From Nitrospira japonica (GTDB taxonomy: Bacteria; Nitrospirota; Thermodesulfovibrionia; UBA6902): 64,000 bases of DNA. Below, one piece after another: positions 26,368-34,905 of the stretch. The notes below the pieces were generated by a model, which saw only the letters and a program-made list of their open reading frames with translations, had not been told where the DNA came from and searched no databases. Positions within the stretch are counted from its first letter, which is position 1. Every line of letters starts with the position of its first letter. The stretch lies in the NCBI GenBank assembly GCA_020723105.1, contig DYJL01000002.1, positions 1 to 64,000 of the forward strand, given 5' to 3'. Both the position numbers and the translations under genes were made by a program.

Positions 26368-27108
26368 CTACATATACATACCGCCGTTTATATGGAGGAC
26401 CTGTCCTGTTATATAATCAGCCTCTCTGGAAGCCAGGAATATAACTGCATTTGTTACATCTTCGGGTGTTCCAAACTGTCCCAGCGGGATGGCTTTTTTC
26501 ATCTCTTCCTTGACAGCCTCTGAAAGCACATCAGTCATAGCGGTCTGAATAAAGCCTGGTGCAATAGCATTAGCCCGGATTCCTCGGCTTGCGTATTCCT
26601 TTGCAATAGTTTTTGTAAGGCCAATAAGCCCTGCTTTTGAGGCGCTGTAATTTACCTGTCCGGGATTGCCCATGAAGGCTACCACAGAAGATATGCTGAT
26701 AATCCTGCCGGAACGCTGCTTCGCCATAATTTTTACCGCTTCCTTGCTGCATAAAAAAGAACCTTTGAGATTGATGCTTAATACGGCATCCCAGTCTTCT
26801 TCCTTCATCCTGAGCAATACGTTATCCCTGGTAATCCCTGCGTTATTTACCAGTATGTCAAGAGCACCAAATTCTTTTGTAAACATTTCAAAGGCAGATG
26901 AAACTTCATTTTGTCTGGAAACGTCAAGTCTTATGGCAATGCTTTTTACGCCTAAGGCCCTGATTTCATCTGCGGTTTTCCCGGCGCTTTCGATGTTGAC
27001 GTCAGCTACACCGATATCTGCACCCTCCTTTGCCATGCCGAGGGCTATTGCCTTGCCGATTCCCTGCGCCGCGCCTGTAATGAATGCTTTTTTCCCTTCC
27101 AGCCTCAT
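26368..27108 (-). CDS. fabG: 3-oxoacyl-[acyl-carrier-protein] reductase
   Basis: A 246-aa short-chain dehydrogenase that reduces 3-oxoacyl-ACP with NADPH. The cofactor loop is GAAQGIGKAIALGMA (about residues 12-26), NNAG is at about residue 87, and the catalytic Ser and Y-x-x-x-K lie in ISISSVVAFMG and NYSASKAGLIGL. The C terminus YITGQVLHINGGMYM is the standard FabG end. It heads the fabG-acpP-fabF-rnc group; a MITE-like repeat lies just upstream of its start. Confidence 0.96.
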   Translation of the reverse strand: MRLEGKKAFITGAAQGIGKAIALGMAKEGADIGVADVNIESAGKTADEIRALGVKSIAIRLDVSRQNEVSSAFEMFTKEFGALDILVNNAGITRDNVLLRMKEEDWDAVLSINLKGSFLCSKEAVKIMAKQRSGRIISISSVVAFMGNPGQVNYSASKAGLIGLTKTIAKEYASRGIRANAIAPGFIQTAMTDVLSEAVKEEMKKAIPLGQFGTPEDVTNAVIFLASREADYITGQVLHINGGMYM

Positions 27109-27168
27109 GTTGCCTCCATATATACAATTAGTAATGAAACACCTTAAAATTTATTTAATATCTTTTAT

Positions 27169-27333
27169 CAGATATGGCAGCCTGTTCCAGAATTTCTATA
27201 ATCGACAAACGACGTATTACATTTTTTCTTCAAGCTGTTTTTCTTGTTTCTTTTTGTTTACCCCCTACACCCTATCCCCTAATCCCTTTTCAAAGGTGTA
27301 GTATAAAAATTCTTCCACAGCCTTCCATATCTG
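27169..27333. mobile_element. MITE-like repeat, copy 1 (165 bp)
   Basis: The element begins cagatatggcagcctgt and ends acagccttccatatctg, so its ends are imperfect terminal inverted repeats of roughly 30 bp. It has no coding capacity. A second copy of exactly the same length lies in the opposite orientation at 44180-44344, with similarity extending about 12-30 bp into the flanks on either side. The middle carries a C-rich patch (accccctacaccctatcccc). This combination is that of a miniature inverted-repeat transposable element. The parent transposase is not in the window. Confidence 0.75.
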
Positions 27334-27430
27334 TCAGAGTTTGCTATGCATTATCAGGATTAAGACGGAATATTATAAAATTTCATTTTCAATTAGGCAA
27401 TACAAAAGTCTGTAGGTTATAATACCCCAG

Positions 27431-29014
27431 ATGAAACTGCTTCTTATTTCCTTGCAATCCAATGCCTATGTTACAGGGTTGAAATATGTTGCTGCCAATG
27501 CAAGTGCGCAGGGACATGATGTGAGGATTTTATTTCTCTCTGGTTATCTGAAGGCTGATCTTAATCCGGCCCTTGAAGAGTTTATCAATAATTTCAAGCC
27601 TGATTTAATCGGCATCAGCCTGATGTCAATTGAGTTTTATCCTGCAAAGAATCTTACAAGGCTTATAAAAGAGAAGTTTGACGTGCCGGTAATCTGGGGC
27701 GGGGTGCATGCTATTATCAAACCAGAAGAATGTATAAGATATGCAGATTATGTGTGCACCGGAGAAGGGGAACATGCTGTTGTCTCATTGCTGGAGCATT
27801 TGAGAGACCGCGCCAAAGAGGCCCCTCCTGAAATACGCGGCGTATGGGTCAATCTTAAAGGGAACATAATAAAACGACCTGTAGCTGAGCCGGAAATGGA
27901 TCTTGACCGCCTCCCGTTTCAGGAGTATTTGCCGGATTATTTTTACGGTTTTCACAATAACAGGATATACAATTTTGCTCAAAACCAGCGTTTGTTCCGT
28001 GAATATGCATTGTACGGCGGGACCTGCCATATGATGATAACTACACGCGGCTGTCCGTTTCAATGTTCCTATTGCGGGAATTCTGCATTCATGAGTGTTT
28101 ATGGCAGAAAGGTCCGGGAAAGGTCGGTTAAAAATGTTATAGATGAGATAGTGGAAGTCAAGAAAAATTCTTTTGTCCTTTATATAAATTTTCAGGATGA
28201 TTGTTTTTTCACTCATAGCAGGGAATGGGTTGAAGAGTTTTGCAGATTATATAAAAAACAGATAGGTCTGCCTTTTGTGGCCCGGGTTATCCCGACAATG
28301 CTGGACCGGGAAAAGTTGTTTATGCTTGCTGAGGCAGGGCTTAGCTGGATAGTTATGGGCATTCAGTCAGGGAGCGACCGGGTCAATTTTGAGGTCTACA
28401 ACAGGAAGATCCGGTTTCCGGCGGTTAAAAAGGCCGCAGACCTTATCTCCGAAACACATGCTGCGGCGTTTTATGAAATGATAGTTGATAATCCCTACGA
28501 AACGGAGCAGGAAAAGATAGAGACGATTAATGCAATAGCCACGTTGAAAAAGCCATATATCGTTTCCCTTGCACATCTGACCTTTTTCCCCGGCACTCCG
28601 CTTGCAGAAAAAGCGGTGAAAGACAATATTGTCACGCCTGATGCCTACCTCTTTCGGTATCTGCTTAATATTGATGAGACCTATACCAATAGACTTCTGG
28701 CAATAACTGCATGCACCCCCGGGTTTATTATCAGATATCTGAACAAACCGGAAGCGCAGAGAAATCAGTCTCATATATTTCTTCTCAATATCCTGCATCC
28801 TGTCGTAAAAAGATTTGTCGAACCACTTATGTTTCTGTTTATCACAATGAGGTCGCTTGATTACAGATTAAACTGGATTATCAGGACGATTCTCGGAAAC
28901 TGGAAATCCACGCTTGCAAGACTTGTCTCCAAATACCTCGGCAAGGGAGACCTGGAGTTTGATCAGCGCCTGACGCTGGCGAAAAAGAACATGCCGGAGT
29001 TGTTTGAGAAATAA
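27431..29014 (+). CDS. B12-binding-type radical SAM protein
   Basis: A 527-aa protein. The N-terminal part (about residues 1-135) has the cobalamin-binding-like fold seen in B12 radical SAM enzymes (GISLMSIEFYPAKNL, VIWGGVHAIIKPEEC), and the SAM domain carries C-x3-C-x2-C in RGCPFQCSYCGNSAF (about residue 210). The D-x-H-x-x-G cobalamin motif is not evident. The rest is the BchE-like arrangement, with MGIQSGSDRVNFEVYNRK as substrate-side barrel. C-terminal residues 430-527 are helical and basic. Members of this class modify lipids, cofactors or antibiotics; the substrate is unknown. It is convergent with a glycosyltransferase, so an envelope-linked role is possible. Confidence 0.8.
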   Translation: MKLLLISLQSNAYVTGLKYVAANASAQGHDVRILFLSGYLKADLNPALEEFINNFKPDLIGISLMSIEFYPAKNLTRLIKEKFDVPVIWGGVHAIIKPEECIRYADYVCTGEGEHAVVSLLEHLRDRAKEAPPEIRGVWVNLKGNIIKRPVAEPEMDLDRLPFQEYLPDYFYGFHNNRIYNFAQNQRLFREYALYGGTCHMMITTRGCPFQCSYCGNSAFMSVYGRKVRERSVKNVIDEIVEVKKNSFVLYINFQDDCFFTHSREWVEEFCRLYKKQIGLPFVARVIPTMLDREKLFMLAEAGLSWIVMGIQSGSDRVNFEVYNRKIRFPAVKKAADLISETHAAAFYEMIVDNPYETEQEKIETINAIATLKKPYIVSLAHLTFFPGTPLAEKAVKDNIVTPDAYLFRYLLNIDETYTNRLLAITACTPGFIIRYLNKPEAQRNQSHIFLLNILHPVVKRFVEPLMFLFITMRSLDYRLNWIIRTILGNWKSTLARLVSKYLGKGDLEFDQRLTLAKKNMPELFEK

Positions 29015-29021
29015 GGCGGGG

Positions 29022-30059
29022 TTATTTTTCGTAAAGTTTTTTTATCTTCGTGTAGGAATCTTCGATGTTGATTTCAGGTATCTGTCCTGACTCAACACAT
29101 AATATTGTGTTTATGATGCAGGCACACATTTCTGCGGTCTCTCCCTCTTTGACAAATAACAAGCCGCTTGGGAAATAAATATAATTGTCTGTCTGCAATG
29201 TTTTCTTGATGGATATACTGAAATCCTGGAAAAAAGTTGTGCCGTCACAGCTTAAGGGCCTCATAATAATGTCGGCCCTGGCATAGGCCGAGAGTGTTGC
29301 CTGCAGATCGTCGGGCTCTATGAAGATGAAATTATCCATGTATTCCTTTCCCGCTTCCTGAAGCATATGCAGCAATTTTGCAGAAGGTTTCTCAGACAGG
29401 GAAATTATCAGTCCCACATACGATGGCAGTGGATAAGTGGAAACCATTTCTTTCAGGATTTCAAAAAGGAAAGAAGGATATTTTACGTTTGAAAAGATTA
29501 TGATTTTTTCTTTACCCTTGAGTTTCTTGAAAGCAGAAGGTTCATGAGTTGCGATATCAGGAGGGGTGTAAATGAAAGAAGGAATCAGTTCAAAGTTGGA
29601 CTTGCGCATATACATGCAAGCCACATTATAGGTGTCTTTGTCAGAACATATGATCTTGTCAGCAAATGTGAAAGCGGTAAAGAGCGTTTGTCTTCCACCG
29701 ACCGGGCTGCGCATCTGTCCCTGCACGGAAAACAGTTCTGAATGAATGGTGATAAAGGATTTTGCACGGAAAAACTTGCCGACAAGTATCGAGGTCATGA
29801 GTTTTAATAATCCCAGCCGCAGATAGCCCTTCGTTGAAAAATGAACTATATCTTTTCCCCAGCACATGCGGAGCAGTGTAAATACAAAACCTATGTAACT
29901 CTTTGTGTCAACAAATCTCTTGTCTTTGGAAGGATTTGAAGAGGCGTTGATAACGCTGCATTCGTGGCCTTCTTCTTCAAGTTTTTTCAATAACGACAGG
30001 TTGCAGAGATTTTCCTCTTCATATGGAGGGGTAAAATTTCCTATTAATAATATCTTCAT
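29022..30059 (-). CDS. GT-B-like glycosyltransferase of uncertain family
   Basis: A 345-aa protein. The start MKILLIGNFTPPYEEENLCN is typical of GT4-type enzymes, with a glycine-containing first loop and a C-terminal Rossmann half (from about residue 185, KIIIFSNVKYPSFLFEILKE) ending in helices. The usual E-x7-E motif of GT4 is replaced by RADIIMRPLSCDGTTFFQDF, so a standard GT4 assignment is unsafe. It ends 8 nt from the radical SAM stop and begins 2 nt from the end of the DUF62 gene, with which it probably shares a transcript. Confidence 0.6.
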   Translation of the reverse strand: MKILLIGNFTPPYEEENLCNLSLLKKLEEEGHECSVINASSNPSKDKRFVDTKSYIGFVFTLLRMCWGKDIVHFSTKGYLRLGLLKLMTSILVGKFFRAKSFITIHSELFSVQGQMRSPVGGRQTLFTAFTFADKIICSDKDTYNVACMYMRKSNFELIPSFIYTPPDIATHEPSAFKKLKGKEKIIIFSNVKYPSFLFEILKEMVSTYPLPSYVGLIISLSEKPSAKLLHMLQEAGKEYMDNFIFIEPDDLQATLSAYARADIIMRPLSCDGTTFFQDFSISIKKTLQTDNYIYFPSGLLFVKEGETAEMCACIINTILCVESGQIPEINIEDSYTKIKKLYEK

Positions 30060-30060
30060 T

Positions 30061-30873
30061 TTAATTTCCGAGCATTACGCTTATGGTGTCGCCTATTTTG
30101 ATATTGAATATCTGCGCCGCATCATTTTTATTGACAAAGAGTTCGACATGGCCAAAACCGTTTATGGTAGCAGCTAAAGACTGATCTGCTATCTCGGCGT
30201 AGCAGTTTACAAAAGGCAAGCCTTTGTCATGATACATTATCCTGAATTTATCTTTTGAGACACCGGGATCTAATTGTGAAAGGGTATCTATTGTTATATT
30301 CGTGATGGCATTGCCGAAATGATCAAAACATATCACCTCGCCATTAATGATATTCTCACTTGACAGGACGGGTTTTGCCAGGGGGATTTTTAAATAGTCA
30401 TGAATCTCCTCACCAAATTTATAGGAATCCACACCTTTGGAAAGCCAGGCTGCTGCCGGTGCAAATATGTCGCGTCCATGAAATGTGGTGCCGGTAATAT
30501 GCCGGAAATAGTGTGATGAAGACAGGTGGAGCACTTTAAAAAAGGAATTGTGTTCTTTCTCAAAGATCATGGTAAACAGGCCGTTGTCAGGGCCTATGAA
30601 ATAGTGATTCTCCGTAATTACCAGAACAGGCCTTCTTGCTCCTCCCACACCAGGGTCTACAATAACTATATGGATTGTTGTTGGCGGGAAATATTTATAA
30701 CTCATCCCTATTACCTGTGATGCTTCGTATATGTTGTGCCGCTCTATCCTGTGAGTGATGTCTATTATCTTTGCATGCGGACTGATTCCCAGGATTACGC
30801 CTTTCATCATTCCCACAAAAGAATCTTTCAGGCCGTAATCTGTTGTCAAGGTGATAATGGGCCTTTCTAACAT
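30061..30873 (-). CDS. SAM hydroxide adenosyltransferase (DUF62 family)
   Basis: A 270-aa protein of the fluorinase/chlorinase fold. The family members in ordinary bacteria hydrolyse S-adenosylmethionine to adenosine and methionine; halogenases are rare relatives. The N-terminal ITLTTDYGLKDSFVGMMKGV contains the conserved Asp that binds SAM ribose, and HIVIVDPGVGGARRPVL and FIGPDNGLFTMIFE are conserved family segments. No evidence here favours halide use. The gene overlaps pyrD by 7 nt on the same strand, so it is expressed with pyrimidine genes. Confidence 0.85.
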   Translation of the reverse strand: MLERPIITLTTDYGLKDSFVGMMKGVILGISPHAKIIDITHRIERHNIYEASQVIGMSYKYFPPTTIHIVIVDPGVGGARRPVLVITENHYFIGPDNGLFTMIFEKEHNSFFKVLHLSSSHYFRHITGTTFHGRDIFAPAAAWLSKGVDSYKFGEEIHDYLKIPLAKPVLSSENIINGEVICFDHFGNAITNITIDTLSQLDPGVSKDKFRIMYHDKGLPFVNCYAEIADQSLAATINGFGHVELFVNKNDAAQIFNIKIGDTISVMLGN

Positions 30874-31793
30874 TGCATTGCTCCTGTCAGTTCCTTTAAT
30901 GATTTAACACCATTTGCTGACATGTAGGATTTAATCCCTTCAAGCACGTTCATTGTAGCCGCTGGATTAACAAAGTTTCCAGTGCCTACAGCTATGGCGC
31001 TTGCGCCTGCCAGAAAAAATTCTATGGCATCATCGGCAGATATTATACCACCCATTCCAATAATTGGAATATGTACTGCCTTGTAACATTCCCAGACCAT
31101 TCTTAAAGCCACAGGCTTAATGGCCGGGCCCGAAAGTCCGCCGATTATATTTGCAAGTCTGGGCCTTCTTGTTGTTGTATTAATGGCCAGGCCTGTTAGT
31201 GTGTTGATTACGGATACGGCGTCGGCCCCTGCATCCTCTGCAACTTTTGCCATAAGGGCTATATCAGTTACATTGGGAGAGAGTTTCACAATCAGCGTAA
31301 GGCCTGTGGCCTTGCGTACCGCACTTACAACCTTATAAGTCACTTTTGGATCCGTGCCGAATATAATCCAGCCGGCCTGCTTGTTCGGACATGAGATGTT
31401 CATTTCCAGTGCATGAATGCCTTTTACAGAACTCAATTTTGCCGCAGCCTCAACATACTCCGGTATGGTATCGCCAAAAAAATTAACTATTACAGGTGTG
31501 CTGAATTCTCTCAGAAAAGGGAGCTTGTCCTTAATAAAGTTCTCTATGCCTATATTCTGCAACCCGATTGAATTAAGCATCCCGGACGGTGTCTCCACAA
31601 TACGGGGCGCAGGGTTGCCGGGCCTGGGTTTGAGAGAGAGCCCTTTTACAACAACTGCTCCCAGCCTGTTGATGTCAACAAATTCAGAATACTCATCGCC
31701 GTATCCAAAGGTGCCGGAGGCAGTCATAACAGGATTTTGAAGTTTTAATTTTCCTAATTTAACTGTAAGGTCTACTGTTTTATTTTTAGGCAT
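30867..31793 (-). CDS. pyrD: Dihydroorotate dehydrogenase B, catalytic subunit
   Basis: A 308-aa TIM-barrel flavoprotein for the fourth step of pyrimidine synthesis, class 1B (NAD-linked with PyrK). The catalytic base is the Cys in EMNISCPNKQAG (about residue 130), which is typical of class 1, and FMN contacts are in VKLSPNVTD and GMGGIISADDAIEFFLAG. PyrK, its electron-transfer partner, is encoded just upstream. The rest of the pathway is in the separate pyrR-pyrB-pyrC-carA-carB operon about 13 kb away. Confidence 0.95.
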   Translation of the reverse strand: MPKNKTVDLTVKLGKLKLQNPVMTASGTFGYGDEYSEFVDINRLGAVVVKGLSLKPRPGNPAPRIVETPSGMLNSIGLQNIGIENFIKDKLPFLREFSTPVIVNFFGDTIPEYVEAAAKLSSVKGIHALEMNISCPNKQAGWIIFGTDPKVTYKVVSAVRKATGLTLIVKLSPNVTDIALMAKVAEDAGADAVSVINTLTGLAINTTTRRPRLANIIGGLSGPAIKPVALRMVWECYKAVHIPIIGMGGIISADDAIEFFLAGASAIAVGTGNFVNPAATMNVLEGIKSYMSANGVKSLKELTGAMQC

Positions 31794-31872
31794 ATTCCTG
31801 TCAATAATTCAATTAGTCCTATTGGTTGCATTAGTTAACCAATTCAACTTTTTATTAACCAATTAACCTTCT

Positions 31873-32673
31873 TCAACTCTTTTTTTGAAATGATCTGTTT
31901 TCCCATACAATATCTTCTATTTTAAATACAGGCCCTTCCTTGCAAACCCGCTTATAACCATCTTTTGTATTAACAACACAACCAAGGCATGTTCCAAGCC
32001 CGCAGGCCATGTTCTGCTCAAGCGCCATGGACCCTTTTAAACCGTGTTCTTTTGCAAGAAGGGTGAGCGCTTTGAGCATCGGTTCAGGGCCGCAGGCGTA
32101 CAAATAGTTTTGAGTTTTGAGTTTTGAGTTTTGAGTTAAGAATTTTTTAAAAATATCTGTTATAACCCCTTTATATCCAAGCGTACCGTCATCAGTGGCA
32201 ATTACAGGTTCGATCCCGAGTGATTTCAGCTCATCGATACAGAGCAATTCTTCTTTTGTCCTTGCCCCGTAAAATAGAAGGGGTTTTATCTTTTTCAGTT
32301 TTTCTGCAAGAGAAAAAAGCGGCGCTATTCCGAGCCCCCCTGCTACAAGAATAATTTTATCAGTTGATTTTGGAACAGGGAAGCCTTTGCCAAGAGGGCC
32401 GATCACTTCCAATATGTCATCAGGTTTTCTCCTGCTTAAAATATCTGTACCCTTGCCGACAATCCTGTAGAGAATTTGAAAGTCAGGCCCAAGCCAGCGA
32501 TAAATACTGAAGGGCCGTTTCAGAAGGGGATCGAGGCTGCTGTCTACAGACAACATAAAAAAATTGCCTGGCCTGGGGCGATTAATTTTCTTTAAGGGGC
32601 GAAGTGTTAAAAGATAATGATTGTCTTTGACTTGTTTGTTTTCTGTTACAACTGCTTTAAATAGTCTATTCAA
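31873..32673 (-). CDS. pyrK: Dihydroorotate dehydrogenase B, electron transfer subunit
   Basis: A 266-aa FAD and [2Fe-2S] protein that carries electrons from PyrD to NAD+. The FAD-binding start has RPFSIYRWLG, and the NAD loop is LVAGGLGIAPLFSLAEK. The cluster Cys are in CGLGTCLGC and CKEG, C-terminal as expected. A linker of about residues 181-194, FLTQNSKLKTQNYLYACG, contains the translated product of a simple tandem repeat (see the separate feature). It overlaps greA by 8 nt. PyrD follows after 79 nt that include a short repeat of ttaaccaatt-like words. Confidence 0.94.
   Translation of the reverse strand: MNRLFKAVVTENKQVKDNHYLLTLRPLKKINRPRPGNFFMLSVDSSLDPLLKRPFSIYRWLGPDFQILYRIVGKGTDILSRRKPDDILEVIGPLGKGFPVPKSTDKIILVAGGLGIAPLFSLAEKLKKIKPLLFYGARTKEELLCIDELKSLGIEPVIATDDGTLGYKGVITDIFKKFLTQNSKLKTQNYLYACGPEPMLKALTLLAKEHGLKGSMALEQNMACGLGTCLGCVVNTKDGYKRVCKEGPVFKIEDIVWENRSFQKKS
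32106..32140. repeat. Simple tandem repeat translated within pyrK
   Basis: The plus strand reads repeated ttgagtttt units, roughly gttttgagttttgagtttt at 32107 onward. On the coding strand it gives the in-frame SKLKTQN in a surface linker of PyrK. A closely similar repeat lies in carA (48216-48276), where it yields TKLKTQN. Confidence 0.8.
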
Positions 32674-33139
32674 AGCGGATCTCTAATATCTCGTATTCAA
32701 TGGTCCTTGCGGGGGCCTTTACTATTGCAACATCGCCGATTTCCTTGCCGATTAAGGATCTTCCGACTGGTGAGGTTATGGAGATTTTATGTTCTTTAAT
32801 ATTTGTCTCCTCAGGGCCCACAAGCATAAATTCATATTCTTCATCAGCCTCAACATCCAGAACTTTTACCCTGGCCCCGAACGCAACCTTATCCTGTGTT
32901 ATCCTTGAAGGGTCAATCACCTCTGCAAGGGCAATCTTTGTCTGCAGGTCCTGAATCCTCCCCTCAATAAAAGACTGTTTTTCTTTTGCCGCATGATACT
33001 CTGCATTTTCAGATAAGTCGCCATGGGCCCTTGCCTCGGCAATGGCCTTTATATTATTGGGACGGTCTATTTTAATTAGTTTGTCAAGTTCATCTTTAAG
33101 TTTTTTATGCCCCGCGGGAGTCATTGGAAATTTTTTCAT
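32666..33139 (-). CDS. greA: Transcription elongation factor GreA
   Basis: A 157-aa factor that rescues backtracked RNA polymerase by stimulating cleavage of the 3' end. The N-terminal coiled coil (residues 1-75) contains ARAHGDLSENAEYHAAKE with the catalytic acidic residues at the tip (about residues 41-46). The C-terminal domain is globular, ending KAPARTIEYEILEIRFE. It overlaps the start of pyrK on the same strand. Confidence 0.96.
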   Translation of the reverse strand: MKKFPMTPAGHKKLKDELDKLIKIDRPNNIKAIAEARAHGDLSENAEYHAAKEKQSFIEGRIQDLQTKIALAEVIDPSRITQDKVAFGARVKVLDVEADEEYEFMLVGPEETNIKEHKISITSPVGRSLIGKEIGDVAIVKAPARTIEYEILEIRFE

Positions 33140-33191
33140 GATGGGAATTTTAACAATATGTATTTAGTAAAGTAAAGGCAGGAAAAGAGCC

Positions 33192-34877
33192 TTACCCCCT
33201 TGTTAACTGCCTGTATTTAATCCGGTGCGGCTGGTCCGCAGCAGCGCCTATGCGCGCCTTTCTGTCAGCTTCATATTCTGAATAATTCCCGTCAAACCAG
33301 ACTACATTGCTGTCACCCTCAAAGGCGAGTATATGGGTTGCAATGCGGTCGAGGAACCATCTGTCATGGCTTATTATTACAGCGCAGCCTGCAAAGTTCT
33401 CCAAAGCCTCTTCCATGGCCCGCATGGTATTGACGTCGAGGTCATTTGTAGGTTCATCCAGCAAGAGGACATTGGCCTCTTCCTTCAGCATGCGCGCAAG
33501 ATGCACGCGGTTTCTTTCGCCGCCGGAGAGCATTGAGACCTTTTTCTGCTGGTCGCTTCCGGAGAAGTTGAAGCGCGCTACATAGGCGCGTGAGTTGATT
33601 TGCTTTTTGCCAAGCTGAATAACATCAAGGCCGTCAGAGACAATCTCCCATATAGTTTTGTTTGGATCGAGATCGTCCCGGCTCTGGTCTATATATGCAA
33701 GCCTTACGGTCTCTCCAATTTTGAAATTTCCCGAGTCAGGACTTTCTTTTCCTGTGATCATCCTAAAGAGGGTGGTCTTTCCAGCTCCGTTAGGTCCTAT
33801 GATTCCTATGATTCCGCCAGGAGGAAGAGAGAAGGTCATTCCCTCAATAAGAATATTATCGCCGTAGGCTTTACTCACCTTGTCTGACTCTATCACGACG
33901 TTTCCCAGGCGGGGGCCGGGTGGTATGTATATTTCAAGGTCTCTGGAACTCTTTGCAATATCCTGACTGAGGAGCGCTTCGTATGAGCTAATGCGTGCCT
34001 TTGACTTGGCATGGCGTCCTTTGGGAGACATCCGTATCCACTCAAGTTCGCGCTGAAGGGTTTTCTGTCTTTCACTCTCGGATTTCTCTTCCTGCTGCAG
34101 GCGGTTTTTCTTCTGTTCGAGCCATGATGAGTAGTTGCCCTTCCAGGGGATCCCCTGTCCCCGGTCCAACTCCAGAATCCACCCTGCAACATTATCAAGG
34201 AAATAGCGGTCATGGGTCACCGCAATAATAGTGCCGGGATAGCTTTGAAGGTGGTGCTCCAGCCATGCAACGGTCTCGGCATCAAGATGGTTTGTAGGCT
34301 CATCCAGAAGAAGGATGTCTGGTTTCTGCAGCAGAAGCCGGCAAAGCGCCACACGCCTGCGCTCTCCTCCGGAAAGCACCTTTACCGGCGTTTCTGCCGG
34401 CGGGCAGCGCAGGGCATCCATTGCCATCTCCAGACGTGAATCCAGGTCCCACGCATCCATTGCATCGAGCTTCTCCTGCACCTTCCCCTGACGCTCAATA
34501 AGTTTGCTCATCTCATCGTCGGACATGGGCTCAGCGAATTTCTCATTGATTTGATTGTATTCATTCAGGGTATCAACCACCTCCTGCACGCCTTCTTCGA
34601 CAATCTGTTTCACAGTTTTGTCGTTATCTAACACCGGCTCCTGCTCCAGAAAGCCCACGGTGTGCCCGGGAGACAGGACGGTCTCGCCATTAAACTCTTT
34701 ATCCTTGCCGGCAAGTATACGGAGGAGGGAGCTTTTCCCTGACCCGTTGAGGCCGAGGACTCCGATCTTTGCTCCGTAAAAATAGGAAAGATAGATGTCT
34801 TTCAGCACAGGCTTCTTGTCGTAATATTTGCTTACCCCGATCATAGAGTAAATTACTTTATTGGGTTCATTGCTCAT
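33192..34877 (-). CDS. ettA: Energy-dependent translational throttle protein EttA (ABC-F)
   Basis: A 561-aa ABC-F ATPase that binds the ribosomal E site and tunes early elongation to ATP level. Two ABC domains are clear, with Walker A GLNGSGKSSLLRIL and GPNGAGKTTLFRM and signatures LSGGERRRVALCRLL and LSGGERNRVHLARML. The Walker B pairs are LLLDEPTNHLDAETV and LLLDEPTNDLDVNTM. The arm and linker between them (RLQQEEKSESERQKTLQREL) fits EttA rather than Uup or other ABC-F types. Length 555-560 is normal. It is in a single unit with no obvious partner. Confidence 0.95.
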   Translation of the reverse strand: MSNEPNKVIYSMIGVSKYYDKKPVLKDIYLSYFYGAKIGVLGLNGSGKSSLLRILAGKDKEFNGETVLSPGHTVGFLEQEPVLDNDKTVKQIVEEGVQEVVDTLNEYNQINEKFAEPMSDDEMSKLIERQGKVQEKLDAMDAWDLDSRLEMAMDALRCPPAETPVKVLSGGERRRVALCRLLLQKPDILLLDEPTNHLDAETVAWLEHHLQSYPGTIIAVTHDRYFLDNVAGWILELDRGQGIPWKGNYSSWLEQKKNRLQQEEKSESERQKTLQRELEWIRMSPKGRHAKSKARISSYEALLSQDIAKSSRDLEIYIPPGPRLGNVVIESDKVSKAYGDNILIEGMTFSLPPGGIIGIIGPNGAGKTTLFRMITGKESPDSGNFKIGETVRLAYIDQSRDDLDPNKTIWEIVSDGLDVIQLGKKQINSRAYVARFNFSGSDQQKKVSMLSGGERNRVHLARMLKEEANVLLLDEPTNDLDVNTMRAMEEALENFAGCAVIISHDRWFLDRIATHILAFEGDSNVVWFDGNYSEYEADRKARIGAAADQPHRIKYRQLTRG

Positions 34878-34905
34878 CTTGTTTTAAATCCTTTCTTTCA
34901 ATAAG

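Noticed and set aside
26666-27422. ORFs on the plus strand across the fabG gene and MITE copy 1
   Set aside because: They are shadows of fabG and of the non-coding repeat; the similarity of their translations to an ORF near 44128-44391 comes from the two MITE copies, not from a protein.
30061-30873. A fluorinase or chlorinase
   Set aside because: The DUF62 fold is far more often a SAM hydroxide adenosyltransferase; no halogenase-specific loop was recognised.
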